Source of the DNA: Emiliania huxleyi CCMP1516
Taxonomy: Eukaryota > Haptophyta > Isochrysidales > Noelaerhabdaceae
Assembly: GCF_000372725.1 (NCBI RefSeq)
Contig: NW_005200507.1
Coordinates: 447,275 to 511,274, forward strand
DNA: 64,000 nucleotides
Direction of reading: 5' to 3'
The notes under the pieces are model-generated. The model ran no database searches and was not told the origin of the DNA. It was given only the letters and a program-made list of their open reading frames with translations. A program made the position numbers and the translations under genes. Below are positions 42,849 to 52,275 of this stretch, piece by piece; the stretch's first letter is position 1, and each line of letters starts with the position of its first letter.

Positions 42849-44024
42849 TTAGCAGTTCGAGCCCGCGGAGCTCACCCCGAGGTAGGTGGTGTGGTCGAGG
42901 ACGGAGAGCTTGTAGCCCGGGACGCCGTCGTTGCAGGCGCCAGCGCCGGCGCAGACCTCCGCCTCGCCGCCTCCCGAGCCGGGCGTCAGCCAGACCTGCG
43001 TGCCGGCGTGCTGCCACTGCGACTGCGGCCCGGGCGGCATGTGCGGGATCGAGTCGTGCATGTTGGTCACGCGCCACAGCTTTAGGCCGCGCCGCGCGAG
43101 GGTGGCGTCCGCGCTCGCCGCAAAGGCAGGGTTGCCCACCCTCGGGCCCGCGAAGCTGTAGAGGAGGGGCGGCAGCGAGAGGGCGGAGAGGGAGCCGTCG
43201 GCCGCCCACTCGGCCGCCATCAGCGTCGCGAGCGAGGCGCCGCAGGAGTGGCCGGTGACGACCAGCCGGTACGTCGGGTGCTCGGCGAGGAGCGCCTCCA
43301 CGCCCTGCCTCACGCGCCCCCGCAGCTGCACCCAGCTCTCGCCCCAGCCGTGGTGCACCCTCTCGCCGCACGACCCGCCCGCCACGTCGTCCTGCCACGT
43401 CTGGAAGTTGGTCGTCCAAGCCCCGAGGTCGAGGTCTCTCGTCCCGCGAAAGGCGACCACCACCCACCGCTCCTGGGGCAGCACGAGCAGCGCGGCGAGC
43501 TCCGGCCCGTCCTCGACAGGCGGCGCCTGGGTGGCGAAGCGGGCAACCTCGCCCACGAGCGAGGCCGCCTTCCAGTACGCCTCGCAGCTCGGCATCCCCG
43601 GGTTGCAGCTCGAGGCGAGGAGAGTCGTGTTGACCGGAGGCGGCGCCACGGCGTCGCAGCGGCCGCAGCTCCACGCCTGAACGCCGCTCACGCTGCACAG
43701 CATGGCCGCGTTGAGCTGCATCAGCAGCTTCGCCGCGCGCTGGTCGAAGGGAGGGCTCACCACGGCGGGAACCTCACCGGCGGGCGCGTGGCAGCCGTCG
43801 TCGAGCGGGAGCGAAATGGTGCGCGGGTCGCTGGGAAGTGGATCGGTGTGCAGGAGCGCCAATCTGACCGAGCGCGTGGCGGAGTCCAAAGCGCCGCCGA
43901 GGGCGTCAAAGATCAGTGCCCGGCGCGGCGCTCTGCCGCTGAGAGCGAGCCCACAGAGAGCCACCGACGTGGCGAGGAGCAGGAGCGTGCGGCGGCGGTG
44001 GTGGACACGAGGCGGCGAAATCAT
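42849..44024 (-). CDS. class 3 (fungal-type) lipase
   Basis: Intronless, 391 aa from the ATG at 44024. The N-terminal signal/anchor is RRRTLLLLATSVALCGLALS. Lipase class 3 hallmarks: WVVVAFRGTRDLDLGAWTTN (about residues 190-210), VHHGWGESWVQL, the nucleophile elbow LVVTGHSCGASLATLMAAEW (Ser about 255; the common GHSLGG has Cys in place of Leu), YSFAGPRVGNPAFA and NMHDSIPHMPP, with a C-terminal LDHTTYLG supplying the likely His. Many Cys in the N-terminal half (CSVSGVQAWSCGRCD) suggest a disulfide-bonded, secreted or ER-routed enzyme acting on acylglycerols or galactolipids. Confidence 0.85.
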   Translation of the reverse strand: MISPPRVHHRRRTLLLLATSVALCGLALSGRAPRRALIFDALGGALDSATRSVRLALLHTDPLPSDPRTISLPLDDGCHAPAGEVPAVVSPPFDQRAAKLLMQLNAAMLCSVSGVQAWSCGRCDAVAPPPVNTTLLASSCNPGMPSCEAYWKAASLVGEVARFATQAPPVEDGPELAALLVLPQERWVVVAFRGTRDLDLGAWTTNFQTWQDDVAGGSCGERVHHGWGESWVQLRGRVRQGVEALLAEHPTYRLVVTGHSCGASLATLMAAEWAADGSLSALSLPPLLYSFAGPRVGNPAFAASADATLARRGLKLWRVTNMHDSIPHMPPGPQSQWQHAGTQVWLTPGSGGGEAEVCAGAGACNDGVPGYKLSVLDHTTYLGVSSAGSNC

Positions 44025-44202
44025 GCGAGGCGGAGCAGAGGTGGTGCGATCGAGCAGGCAGTGAACTAGCGGAGGCAGCAGCGGCAGCAGCGGCAGTGGC
44101 GGCTGGAGGCGGAGGCAGCAGCGACAGCAAGGGGGGGCAGGCCCTGGGGCTCCTGGCAACCCTGAGAGAGCTTGAGCGCTTGAGCACTTGAGCACTTGAT
44201 AG

Positions 44203-45485
44203 GAGGGCGCCTGTGAACAGCCTGGGTCTAAATTTAGTGCGTGTGAATGAACTTTAGTGATAGTTTAGTGCGCTATTTAGTGCGTGTTCGAGTGCGTATA
44301 TAGTGCGACTTTAACGCAAATTTAGCGCAAATTTAGCACATATTTAGCACATATTTAGCACATATTTAGTGTGTTTTATCTCCAATTAGCAATTTAGCGC
44401 CACATTTAGTTCACTTTAGGTGCGGGCAGCTGCAGTACATTTAGTGTGGGTCCCGCATCTTTAGTGCGGGCACGCACCTTTAGCACGGCTTCCCGGCCAC
44501 ACCACAGCTAGCCAGGGCCGCGTGCTTTGCTCCTTGGCTGCCAACCAAGAAAGAATGCACCGCAGGAGATGCCTGGCTGGCCCCTGCCCTCATGACCCAA
44601 AGGCAGGCTCCCAGTGAGGCTAGATATGCCGCCCTCCAGAGCAAGATCTCCCGACTGAGCACAGGCACAGCACCGATTCAGAGGAGGACCAGCACAGTTG
44701 AATGCGCCACCGCAAGCACCACCTCCGACCGCACAACCCATGCTGTGCCCGTGACCACCAGCTGTAATAGAGTAGAGGTGAGGGTCGGTCTTGGAATTTC
44801 AAAACCAATGTTGAACCAAAGGATGAAGGATCCAGACCACGATGACAGAAACGGCCAAATGGCCATGATCCATGTAGTCACCGCAAGCAGCTTTACATAC
44901 GCGTGTACTCGTAGCATGTTGGATCCAGCCCCAGCCATGCACCTCCTCCTAAGTGCAATGGCAAATACACCGAGGAAGAAAATGCTCAATAGCTCGATGC
45001 CGATGCTATGCACTATACGCTCGAGGCACGGGAGGATGACTGCTTGCAGAATCACACTGTGCACGTGAGCATCAGAGTATGCCGGCCCTTCACGAAACTA
45101 AGGAGGATGCGCTTGGCAAACGTTTTGCCGCTCGGCGGGCCCGGAGAAGAGCCCGGAAAGCACCTTTTAGGCTGATATTCAGCTGAAGAACCTTCGCTCG
45201 GTTGGGGATGGGACGGGGAACTTTTGCGAGTGGGCAGGGAACTGCAGGGGGAGAGGGGGAGGGAGGCCCAGCGAGGGGCTGCGGCTGGATCCTACTGCGC
45301 GGCCGGACTAAAGACGCACTAAACCTCGCTAAATCTGGATGTAAAGTCGCGCTAAATTTGCGCTAAATTTGCGCTAAATTTGCACTAAAGTTGCGCTAAA
45401 TTTGCACTAAATTCGCGCTAAAGTGCACTAAAGATGCAGTACATAAACACTTCACACCGCACTAAATTTAGACCCAGGCGCCCTC
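44203..45485. mobile_element. non-autonomous TIR element with 8-bp target duplication (hAT-like)
   Basis: Ends are GAGGGCGCCTG (left) and CAGGCGCCCTC (right), with subterminal CCTGGGTCTAAATTTAGTGC inverted at the other end. The 8-bp direct repeat CTTGATAG flanks both sides (44195-44202 and 45486-45493). TAAATTTAGCGC-type words fill both subterminal regions. An 8-bp duplication with subterminal motif arrays fits the hAT superfamily from general knowledge. No transposase is encoded, so it would need one in trans. Inverse, longer relative of 8391-9337. Confidence 0.85.
44678..45064 (-). CDS. hydrophobic ORF inside the TIR element
   Basis: 128-aa frame with two or three hydrophobic segments (ILQAVILPCLERIV, IELLSIFFLGVFAIAL, LLAVTTWIMAIWPFLSSW and SGSFILWFNIGFEI). 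No family recognised. It could be a captured host exon or chance. The shorter element at 8391 lacks most of it. Confidence 0.3.
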   Translation of the reverse strand: MHSVILQAVILPCLERIVHSIGIELLSIFFLGVFAIALRRRCMAGAGSNMLRVHAYVKLLAVTTWIMAIWPFLSSWSGSFILWFNIGFEIPRPTLTSTLLQLVVTGTAWVVRSEVVLAVAHSTVLVLL

Positions 45486-46685
45486 CTTGATAGGGTCGAT
45501 TCCGCATGGTACGGGACCCTGGAGAGCTACCCAATGGGTGCCTGGAGAGGGGTACCCTGGGTGGGTGGGGCCAGACCGGCTTGTGTCGGAGAAGAATTTA
45601 CTTATGGGATGTTAGGATCTCTGTCTGGGGAGAGGCGGGGGCCCCCGGACGGAGGCACCGTGCGCCGCGCCGCAGTGCGGAAACGGGGCCGGCGCTCATA
45701 CTCGCTCATACTACCGACTTCCCGATTAAGCTAGGTTAATCAGAGGCGGAGGCAGCTTGTCGGTGGAGACTTGTTTGTTCACACCGGTGTGTGTGCCTTG
45801 CCTCCTTTAGGTGCTTTTAATACGTTCTGATTCTTGTGCTGATACTTGCGTCCGAGACTGCTTGCGTTAGCCCTGTGGGTTTTCTTTGTGTCGGCGTCCT
45901 GTCTCGGTGCGAGTTGTTCCCCTTTGGGTTGGACCTCATGTTCCCCTTACAGACAGCAGTCAGTGGCGGTCCGCTCACTGCGGTTTCTCTTGCTGCCGGC
46001 TGTCCGCCGAACAGAGTTTGTTTGGTTTGTCTGTTTTCTTTCTTTTCGGTTTTTTTAGCTGGCCGAGTCAACCCGAGAGGCGAGACTGCGTCACCTGTTC
46101 CCACAGCAGGCAACAACGAGTTGTTTAGTATTGCTAAAAATCTCTCTCTTAGCAGGCTGGAAGTACCTCGCCCAGGTTGCTCCTTGGTGCTTGGAAGAAT
46201 TTAACTTTCGGACGAGATTGGGCATAGCACGGGAAATACGAAATGAACGGTATTCCGTGAACGGACAACGGTATTCCGTGAACCGATTTAGGCGCTGCTA
46301 CGTGCTAGCGACAAGCGAGAGGCCCTGCCCATCGCGCATGTTCTCCTCGAGTCTCGCCGTTTTCGCGGATATTCCGAATTCCCTTTATTCGAACTCAATT
46401 TCCGTGGTGGTGCAATCCGACGCGGCACAAGTACGCAGGGGAAGAGAGTGTGACACTGACACACTGTGTGTGAGAGAGAGTGGGAGATTTTTAGATTATT
46501 GTTTGTTTCGATGTACGATGACGATGTTTTACAACTACAAGTACAAGTGTGGTAGAAAGAAGTAGGAATTCCATGCCTACGACGACCCGCGACACAACTA
46601 TAGCTCCGACACGCACTGGCTAAGCCGTCAGCGCGTAAACCATGCACATTCATGCCAGCACATGCCCCGGAGAGAAACAGAGACT
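45486..46685. other. intergenic with repeat fragments
   Basis: Begins with a partial copy of the GGGTCGATTCCGCATGG repeat (45490-45520). The rest has T-rich tracts (TTTCTTTCTTTTCGGTTTTT near 46040) and ATTGCTAAAAATCTCTCTC at 46130. No gene seen. Confidence 0.5.
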
Positions 46686-49052
46686 CTACTGCCGCGGCTC
46701 CACCTCCACCACGACGACCTTCCACCCCTCCCGCTCGACCTTGAGAGTCCTGCCCGTCGGCTGCAAGAAGGTGAGGGGCGGGAAGAGGACCTCCGCCTCC
46801 GCGGGGAAGGCGGAGAGCCACGCGAGGTCGGCCCCGCGGTCAATGAAGCTCACCGTCCTCACCTTGAGCAGCAGCGAGCACGGCGAGAGCGAGTAGCTCA
46901 TCGCCACCCCGATGGACGTCGTCGTCGACATCGGCGCCAGCTCCGTCCCTCCCGACTCGAGGAAGCCGCTCGCCGCCTCGACGTTCTTCAGCCCGCGCCA
47001 CAAGTCGACCGTCGCCGTCGCGCGCTCCGACTCGGCCTCGACTGCGCGCAGCATCGAGATGGCCTCGCGGATGAAGTTGACGGTGATGGGGAAGGCGTGC
47101 GGCCGCCGGTCGGGCGACGTGTCCCGCAGCGGCGAGTTGAGCGACCTGAACGCGGCGGTGGTGTAGAGGCGGAGGGCGAGGACGTGCGGCAGCTGCAGCT
47201 CGGCGGTACGCGCGGCCGGGTGGCGCATGAAGTCGTCCAGCCGCATCCCCCCCCCGTCGGCCGCCCGGCGGCTGGGCAGCAGCTCGCCGCGGGCGTCGCA
47301 GTCGCGCTTGAGGTCGCCGTTGTCAAACGCGAGGTCCGAGGAGCCCGCTCGCATGGTGAGGCAGTAGTGGAGGCACTCGCGGTCGCAGGCCGTGCCGCTC
47401 GCCTCGAACTCGGCGGCGATGGCGGCCACGCCCTTCGAGTAGGACGGCATCGCGAACTCGAGCTTGTCGACCCGCATGTAAAAGTTGACCCCGAGAGCCG
47501 CGTCCTTTGGCTTGCCAGTCACCAGCTGGGTCGCCTCGCCCGCGAAGCGACCCACCGCCTCCTCCTTCGCCTGCGCCTCCACCGCCGTCTCTAGGCTCCG
47601 CGCGATTTCGGCGCGGACCGAGACTGCCCGCCCGTCCTCGCGCTTGGTGAACATGTCGCTGTCGAGCGAGCCGGAGCGGCGAGAGAACTCGAGCAGCAGG
47701 TTGAGCGTCACGACGACCTTTGGGACGCCGAAGCAGACGAGGAGGGCCCAGAAGCCGGAGGGGTAGAGGTCCGAACCGATGCCGACGATGCCGGCGATGA
47801 CGAGGTGCACGAAGATGAGGATGGCGTCGCAGCAGAGCACCGTGGACGCCAGCTTGACGCGCCACGAGAAGCCGCCGTCGGCGGAGGAGCGGAGCAGGTT
47901 GGGGGGCCACAGCGGCGAGGGCGCGCTGCGGCACGGCCTGAGCAGGTGCAGCAGCTCGAGGTTGCTCGCCACGATGACGGCGGTGAGCGAGGCGGCCGAC
48001 GCGGCGAAGCCACGCACGACAAGGTCCTCTCCGATCCCCGCGCTGACACACGCCTCGTACCGCGACCCGTACGGGCCGAGGGAGTCGTGGCGCGTGCCGT
48101 TGCAGCTCAGCGAGTCGGGCCGCAGCGGGGTCTGCAGCAGGTGCACGTCGTCCTCCTGGCCGCCGTCCCAGCGCACCGTGCAGCTCAGCGACTCGAGATG
48201 CTCGCAGAGCCTGTGCTTGTCGCTGCCCAGGAAGGCTAAGATGCCGTAGTCGGTGATCGGCAAGCGGTTCCCGAGCGTGACCACGGTGTAGACCATGATG
48301 TAGAGCTGCAGCATCATCACCGGTGCGACACATGCGTACCACCTGAACTTGACGTACTCGATGATGCGGGACTTCTCCCTCCGCACAAGCCCGACGCTGA
48401 TGGAGCGGAGCACAAACGGGAAAATCCCTGAGAGGAAGAGCAGGAAGGCCTGCCCGATGCACGACTTGACCCAGGCCGTGGTGAGGACCGTGCCCATCCG
48501 CCGCTGCGCGTTGAGGGTGGCCAGCACGACCAGCACCGTGATCTCGACGTGATAGGCGATGCCGAGCAGAGTCAGCACCACCTCGAGGCGCGACGGCCTG
48601 CCCGCAGCCGCGACTGCCGCCGCCACGTCGGCCGGGTCGTCGGCGGCATCCCTCGCCCCGACCCTCTTTTTGCTGAGGAGGTGCTCGTGGGCGACACAGA
48701 CGGCATGGCAGAAGCTGGCGCCCAGCTGCGAGCAGAGGAAGAAGCCGAACATCGGCCAGATGCACCAGAAGAAGTTGAGCGTCTCAAAGTAAGCAAGTCC
48801 GGCGTCGCCCCGAGGCAGGGGAGCGACGGCCGGGACCGCGATCAGCAGCACGGCCTCGGGGACGACCCAGCACCACATGAGCTTGCGCCAGAGCTGGATC
48901 TCGGCGCTGACCTTTGCAGCCGACCAGCTGCCCTTGGCCTGCGCCTCGAGGTCCTCAACCGTCTCGGACCTCGCCGATGGCTCGAGCTGAGTAGCGGTCG
49001 ATGATGCTGGCCCCGACGCCGTGCATGGCAGCATCTCCACACGCAGAGGCAT
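46686..49052 (-). CDS. multipass membrane protein with C-terminal ADP-ribosyltransferase-like domain
   Basis: Intronless, 788 aa from the ATG at 49052 (a second ATG is six codons in). About eight hydrophobic helices are visible: VVPEAVLLIAVPAVAPL (residues ~60-78), FFWCIWPMFGFFLCSQLG (~92-113), VVLTLLGIAYHVEITVLVVL (~156-180), AFLLFLSGIFPFVLRSI (~200-218), CVAPVMMLQLYIMVYTVVTL (~236-258), and three more between ~345 and 455. The last ~250 residues look like an R-S-E ADP-ribosyltransferase: VDLWRGLKN (Arg ~685), APMSTTTSIGVAMSYS (STT ~707) and SAFPAEAEVLFPPLTFL (ExE at ~749-754). Each key residue is in the expected order and spacing. Likely mono-ADP-ribosylation of a cytosolic or lumenal target from a membrane; activity is inferred. 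Confidence 0.7.
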   Translation of the reverse strand: MPLRVEMLPCTASGPASSTATQLEPSARSETVEDLEAQAKGSWSAAKVSAEIQLWRKLMWCWVVPEAVLLIAVPAVAPLPRGDAGLAYFETLNFFWCIWPMFGFFLCSQLGASFCHAVCVAHEHLLSKKRVGARDAADDPADVAAAVAAAGRPSRLEVVLTLLGIAYHVEITVLVVLATLNAQRRMGTVLTTAWVKSCIGQAFLLFLSGIFPFVLRSISVGLVRREKSRIIEYVKFRWYACVAPVMMLQLYIMVYTVVTLGNRLPITDYGILAFLGSDKHRLCEHLESLSCTVRWDGGQEDDVHLLQTPLRPDSLSCNGTRHDSLGPYGSRYEACVSAGIGEDLVVRGFAASAASLTAVIVASNLELLHLLRPCRSAPSPLWPPNLLRSSADGGFSWRVKLASTVLCCDAILIFVHLVIAGIVGIGSDLYPSGFWALLVCFGVPKVVVTLNLLLEFSRRSGSLDSDMFTKREDGRAVSVRAEIARSLETAVEAQAKEEAVGRFAGEATQLVTGKPKDAALGVNFYMRVDKLEFAMPSYSKGVAAIAAEFEASGTACDRECLHYCLTMRAGSSDLAFDNGDLKRDCDARGELLPSRRAADGGGMRLDDFMRHPAARTAELQLPHVLALRLYTTAAFRSLNSPLRDTSPDRRPHAFPITVNFIREAISMLRAVEAESERATATVDLWRGLKNVEAASGFLESGGTELAPMSTTTSIGVAMSYSLSPCSLLLKVRTVSFIDRGADLAWLSAFPAEAEVLFPPLTFLQPTGRTLKVEREGWKVVVVEVEPRQ

Positions 49053-49119
49053 TGCCGGGTGGGTACCTTGGCGCGCGCCTCAAATCATGATCGGCAGCAA
49101 CTTCGAAAAAAGAAGAAAA

Positions 49120-49260
49120 AGCGGACGTTGGACGCCTGTCCTTCTCCGAGCCCTAGAACGGGCGGCCGTACTTTTTCTTCCGACTCGCGCGTGCTGGCAC
49201 TTACACACACACGGAGACCACCGGAACCGAACGAAGCCGCCTAAGCTTCGCCACAAAAGT
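49120..49260 (+). repeat. diverged direct repeat, copy 1
   Basis: GACGCCTGTCCTTCTCC, AGCCCTAGA, TTCTTCCGACT, GCGCGTGCTGGCACTTACAC, GACCACCGGAACCG and CCTAAGCTTCGC recur in the same order at about 49720-49920. Confidence 0.75.
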
Positions 49261-49294
49261 GGTTGCTCCGCCGCCGGACCGCCCTCTCCACCAC

Positions 49295-49410
49295 CCTCGC
49301 CCAGGGATCTACAATGCTGTCTTAAGGTCCGACCTGTGGGCTCCGGCCTGCGCTCGGCACCGGGCACCACCTCGGTATACAAAATGCGCCTGCGGGCGGA
49401 CCCTCACGAT
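49295..49410 (+). repeat. dispersed repeat, inverse copy of 31966-32105
   Basis: CCTCGCCCAGGGATCTACAA, GTCTTAAGGTCCGACCTGTG and GCGCCTGCGGGCGGACCCTC. Confidence 0.8.
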
Positions 49411-49426
49411 CACACCACCGCCTCAA

Positions 49427-49624
49427 ATCAGGATTCGAGCTGTTTCCGGGGTAGGGTAGGGGCACGGTTTGGGGTAGGGGGGTAGGATGTAGGGGGGTCG
49501 GCCACCACTGGGGACGTCCGTTACATGCTCATAGGGGTAGGGGGGTCGGGGGTCGGGGGGGGGGAGGGTCGGGACCCTGCCTGCCCCCTATCCTACCCCG
49601 GAAACAGCTCGAATCCAGCCTGAA
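49427..49624. mobile_element. small inverted-repeat element (MITE-like)
   Basis: Left arm GGATTCGAGCTGTTTCCGGG then GTAGG (49430-49460). Right arm CCTACCCCGGAAACAGCTCG then AATCC (about 49592-49620). The arms are inverted copies around a roughly 120-bp G-rich centre. No clear target duplication. Confidence 0.6.
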
Positions 49625-49719
49625 TCGCCGCAACTTCGAATAAAAAGATTTCCGCTGTGCCCTCCGCGTGCGATGCCTCACCCTGGCAAAATCTCAAAGG
49701 AGGGGACGAGTCGGGGACG

Positions 49720-49920
49720 AGGGGACGCCTGTCCTTCTCCCAGCCCTAGAGCCATGCGCCTAGAGCGGGCGGGGTCCCTTTCCTTTTCTTCCGACTGGAC
49801 AAAATTGCTAAAAATCTCAAACAACATTGCTAAAAATCTCTCTCTCCGACTGGCGCGTGCTGGCACTTACACAGGTAGACCACCGGAACCGGAGACGCCT
49901 AAGCTTCGCGACAAAAAGTA
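49720..49920 (+). repeat. diverged direct repeat, copy 2
   Basis: Second copy of 49120-49260, with an insertion of two AAATTGCTAAAAATCTC units near 49805-49845. Confidence 0.75.
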
Positions 49921-49929
49921 GTGTTGCGC

Positions 49930-50090
49930 GGACTTGGAGCACTTGGAGTGCAATCGGCAACCGACCGCACACCCAGGGCCGGGGAGCTAAGAAGCGCACC
50001 AGCGGGCCGGATGCTCGGGGACGGGTTGCGGGCAAGAGAGCCCTAGGCCTAGCCTAGCCCTAACCCTGGGGGGTGCGCGTTCGCCATAAA
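49930..50090 (+). repeat. GCACTTGGAGTGC-headed dispersed repeat, copy D
   Basis: Palindrome at 49939-49951, then CCGCACACCCAGGGCCGGGG, AGCTAAGAAGCGCACCAGCG, GGCCGGAT, GAGAGCCCTAGG and GGGGTGCGCGTTCGCC. This is the longest copy and the only one not followed closely by a gene. Confidence 0.8.
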
Positions 50091-50267
50091 GTAAACCCCG
50101 TGCTCCGAGGGTTAGCTCCGCGCTCCGGGTTTCCCCAGCAGCAGAAAACGCCCCCTCTACTCGGAGCTAGTAGACACCTGACATGGACACGAACGACGCA
50201 CACTGGACGGATCCCTTTATTTACCCTTCATGTCTCCTGAGTGAGTGAGGGAGGGTGTAGTCTGTAG

Positions 50268-50440
50268 AGGATGTAGAGTGTAGAGCGCTGTAGAGCTGTA
50301 GAGCTGTAGAGCGCTCTGGAGCGCTGTAGAGCTGTAGAGCTCTACATCCGCCGCGGGACGAACTGTCTGCGTTGTAGAGCGATGTAGAGGCGCTCTACAA
50401 CGTGAAATCTCTACAACAAACTCTACATCATAAGCGGCGA
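50268..50440 (-). repeat. TCTACA/TGTAGA-rich repeat, copy 2
   Basis: Reverse complement of 9383-9502, extended by extra TGTAGAGCTGTAGAG units. Confidence 0.75.
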
Positions 50441-50949
50441 ACGAGGCACGGTCGCTCTCCGACATGAGGCGCGTTGCACTTGCCAGTGCTGCCCTGGCCT
50501 TCTGTCTGCCCGCCCAATGGGTGGCAGGTGCCTCTGCTGCTGTGGCATGCCTCACGGCTGCGACTGGCTGGCGCCTCGGCGCGTCAGCTCGGCTCGGCGT
50601 AGCGATAGTGGCCAGCGCAACTCGCTTGGACTCAGCGCTCAGCAGGAGCTCCCGCACGCGCTGGCGCGAGTCATGGCGCAGACAACGCGTCTGAATGCTC
50701 GCCTCGCCTCGCGCAAATGCGACCGTCCTCGCAGCCGACAGTCCACGGCCTGAAGCACAGCGACGAATGCGGCACCGGCGACGCATGGCAGGCTGGTCAT
50801 GACGCAGTTATAGGGTGTTGTGTGCCGTCAGAGTGACTCTCTGTGTGTCAGGGATAGTCAGGGCCGTCCATCAGAGCTCCAGTAAGCTCGGAGACACCCC
50901 ATTAGCGCGGCTCGACCTCTTTGAGTCACTGCCTTCCCGGCGGTTTGGC
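50441..50949. other. spacer between TCTACA repeats, no firm gene
   Basis: A 76-aa frame at 50464-50694 (MRRVALASAALAFCLPAQW) looks signal-like but ends in Arg-rich sequence and has no other support. Confidence 0.35.
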
Positions 50950-51125
50950 TGTAGAAGCTGTAGAGCCTCTACAACAAACTCTACAGCAAAATCGCGCTCT
51001 ACATCGCTCTACAATGCAGGCAGTTCGTCCCGCGGCGGATGTAGAGCTCTACATCAGTCTACAGCGCTCTCCAGCGCTCTACATCTCTACAGCTCTACAG
51101 CGCTCTACACTCTACATCCTCTACA
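50950..51125 (+). repeat. TCTACA/TGTAGA-rich repeat, copy 3
   Basis: CTCTACAACAAACTCTACAG, GCAGTTCGTCCCGCGGCGGA, then many CTACAGCGCTCTAC words. Confidence 0.75.
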
Positions 51126-51147
51126 CCCTTCGGTTAGGTTAGGTAGG

Positions 51148-51252
51148 AAGGTGAAGAACAGTCAGGCTCGGACTGGTAGGACACCAACGCGGTATGGGGT
51201 GGACGCGGGACAGATGATGACGACACGCACGAGCGACACACAGACACAAACA
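51148..51252 (+). repeat. dispersed ~95-bp repeat, copy 2
   Basis: AAGGTGAAGAACAGTCAGGC through GACACACAGACACAAACA; same orientation as 914-1008. Confidence 0.75.
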
Positions 51253-51617
51253 AGACACCCTTCCTCAGCATGTCTCCCCCTCCAGAAAGAAAACAGACAC
51301 ATCGCAAGAAGGATGAAAGGACGGCCGCCACGAGTTTCTTTTTTGCACGACACTGGGCACGCACGGGACTGACAAAACAAAAGTCAAAACTCGACAAAAC
51401 ACACCTAAAATTATTTTTTGTGCTGACGCGGGCCCAGCCCCTCGACGAGGTGACTAGGACCACCAAGAATTGGCTAGGGCTGCAGAAGCAGCGTATCTCA
51501 GTCGTTCTTCACACGGCCATCGCAGAGCAGATTGTGAATGAGCTTGCCTGCGGCGGGGGTTGGTCGAGTGCACGGAGCTAAGTGCCTCGCCGTCCTCGCA
51601 GGAGTCGCTTAGGCGGC

Positions 51618-52130
51618 TCCCGTGGTGTAACCTGTGTTAGTGCCAGTGCACACCAGTGACCAGTCCCGTGCCCAATAAATAAAACAGACAACCCAAGGGA
51701 GGGAGGGGAGGACGGCACGCCGCCACCACCACAGGGATTTTAAGGAGAGAAGTGCGGTGCTAGCCGTCGCCCACCCTCGGGCGTCTACCTCTTCCTATCT
51801 CTGTCCGCAGTTTCTCGGGATTCTCGCCAGGATTCTCGCCAGCGACCTTCATGCCACCTCGCGGTCGTCCCACTCTCGTCCTCGACCTCGTTCTCTCTCC
51901 TGCTGTTTCATCCTCTGACTCATCGGACATCGCTCTCCTCGGCCTCGTTCTGTACAGTTGTAGAGACGCCGCTGCTTCTCTCGCCTCTCTGTCCCCCTAA
52001 AAAGAAAGAAGGAAAGAAAATAAAAAAGCTAAGGGAGGGTAAAAAAGAAAGAAAGAAAACAGACCGGGAGGGATGGGAGGACGGCACGCCGCCACCACAA
52101 AGGGATTTTAAGGAGAGGGGTGTGGTGCAA
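51618..52130 (+). repeat. dispersed repeat cluster upstream of the RdRP gene
   Basis: 51618-51890 matches 9838-10110 (ACCTGTGTTAGTGCCAGTG, CAGACAACCCAAGGGAGGGA, ACAGGGATTTTAAGGAGAG, TTCATGCCACCTCGCGG). A further GAAAGAAAACAGAC, then CGCCGCCACCAC and AAGGGATTTTAAGGAGAG block lies at 52043-52120. The RdRP gene begins about 150 bp further on, so its promoter or 5' UTR probably comprises this repeat. Confidence 0.75.
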
Positions 52131-52275
52131 GGGAGGGTGAGATAGGGTGGCAACTCCGCTCATGCCGTCGGACTTTTTTTTGGTTCGCGCGCGGCTGACG
52201 GAAGAAGGTCGCTCGTCAGTTCAAAAAGGGACGTCGCTGGAGCCTCCTCCACTGCCGCCCTATTTTCGCCCAGCA

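Noticed and set aside
50040-50065. telomere-like CCTAGCCTAGCCCTAACCCT
   Set aside because: Only one or two imperfect units inside the dispersed repeat copy D; not an array.
50464-50694. 76-aa signal-peptide-like frame
   Set aside because: Ends in Arg/Ser-rich sequence between repeats. No conserved feature, and such frames are common by chance in this composition.
52147-52275. GTG-initiated extension of the RdRP frame
   Set aside because: GTG is not a normal eukaryotic start. The ATG at 52276 has a better context, although the ATG at 52162 cannot be excluded.
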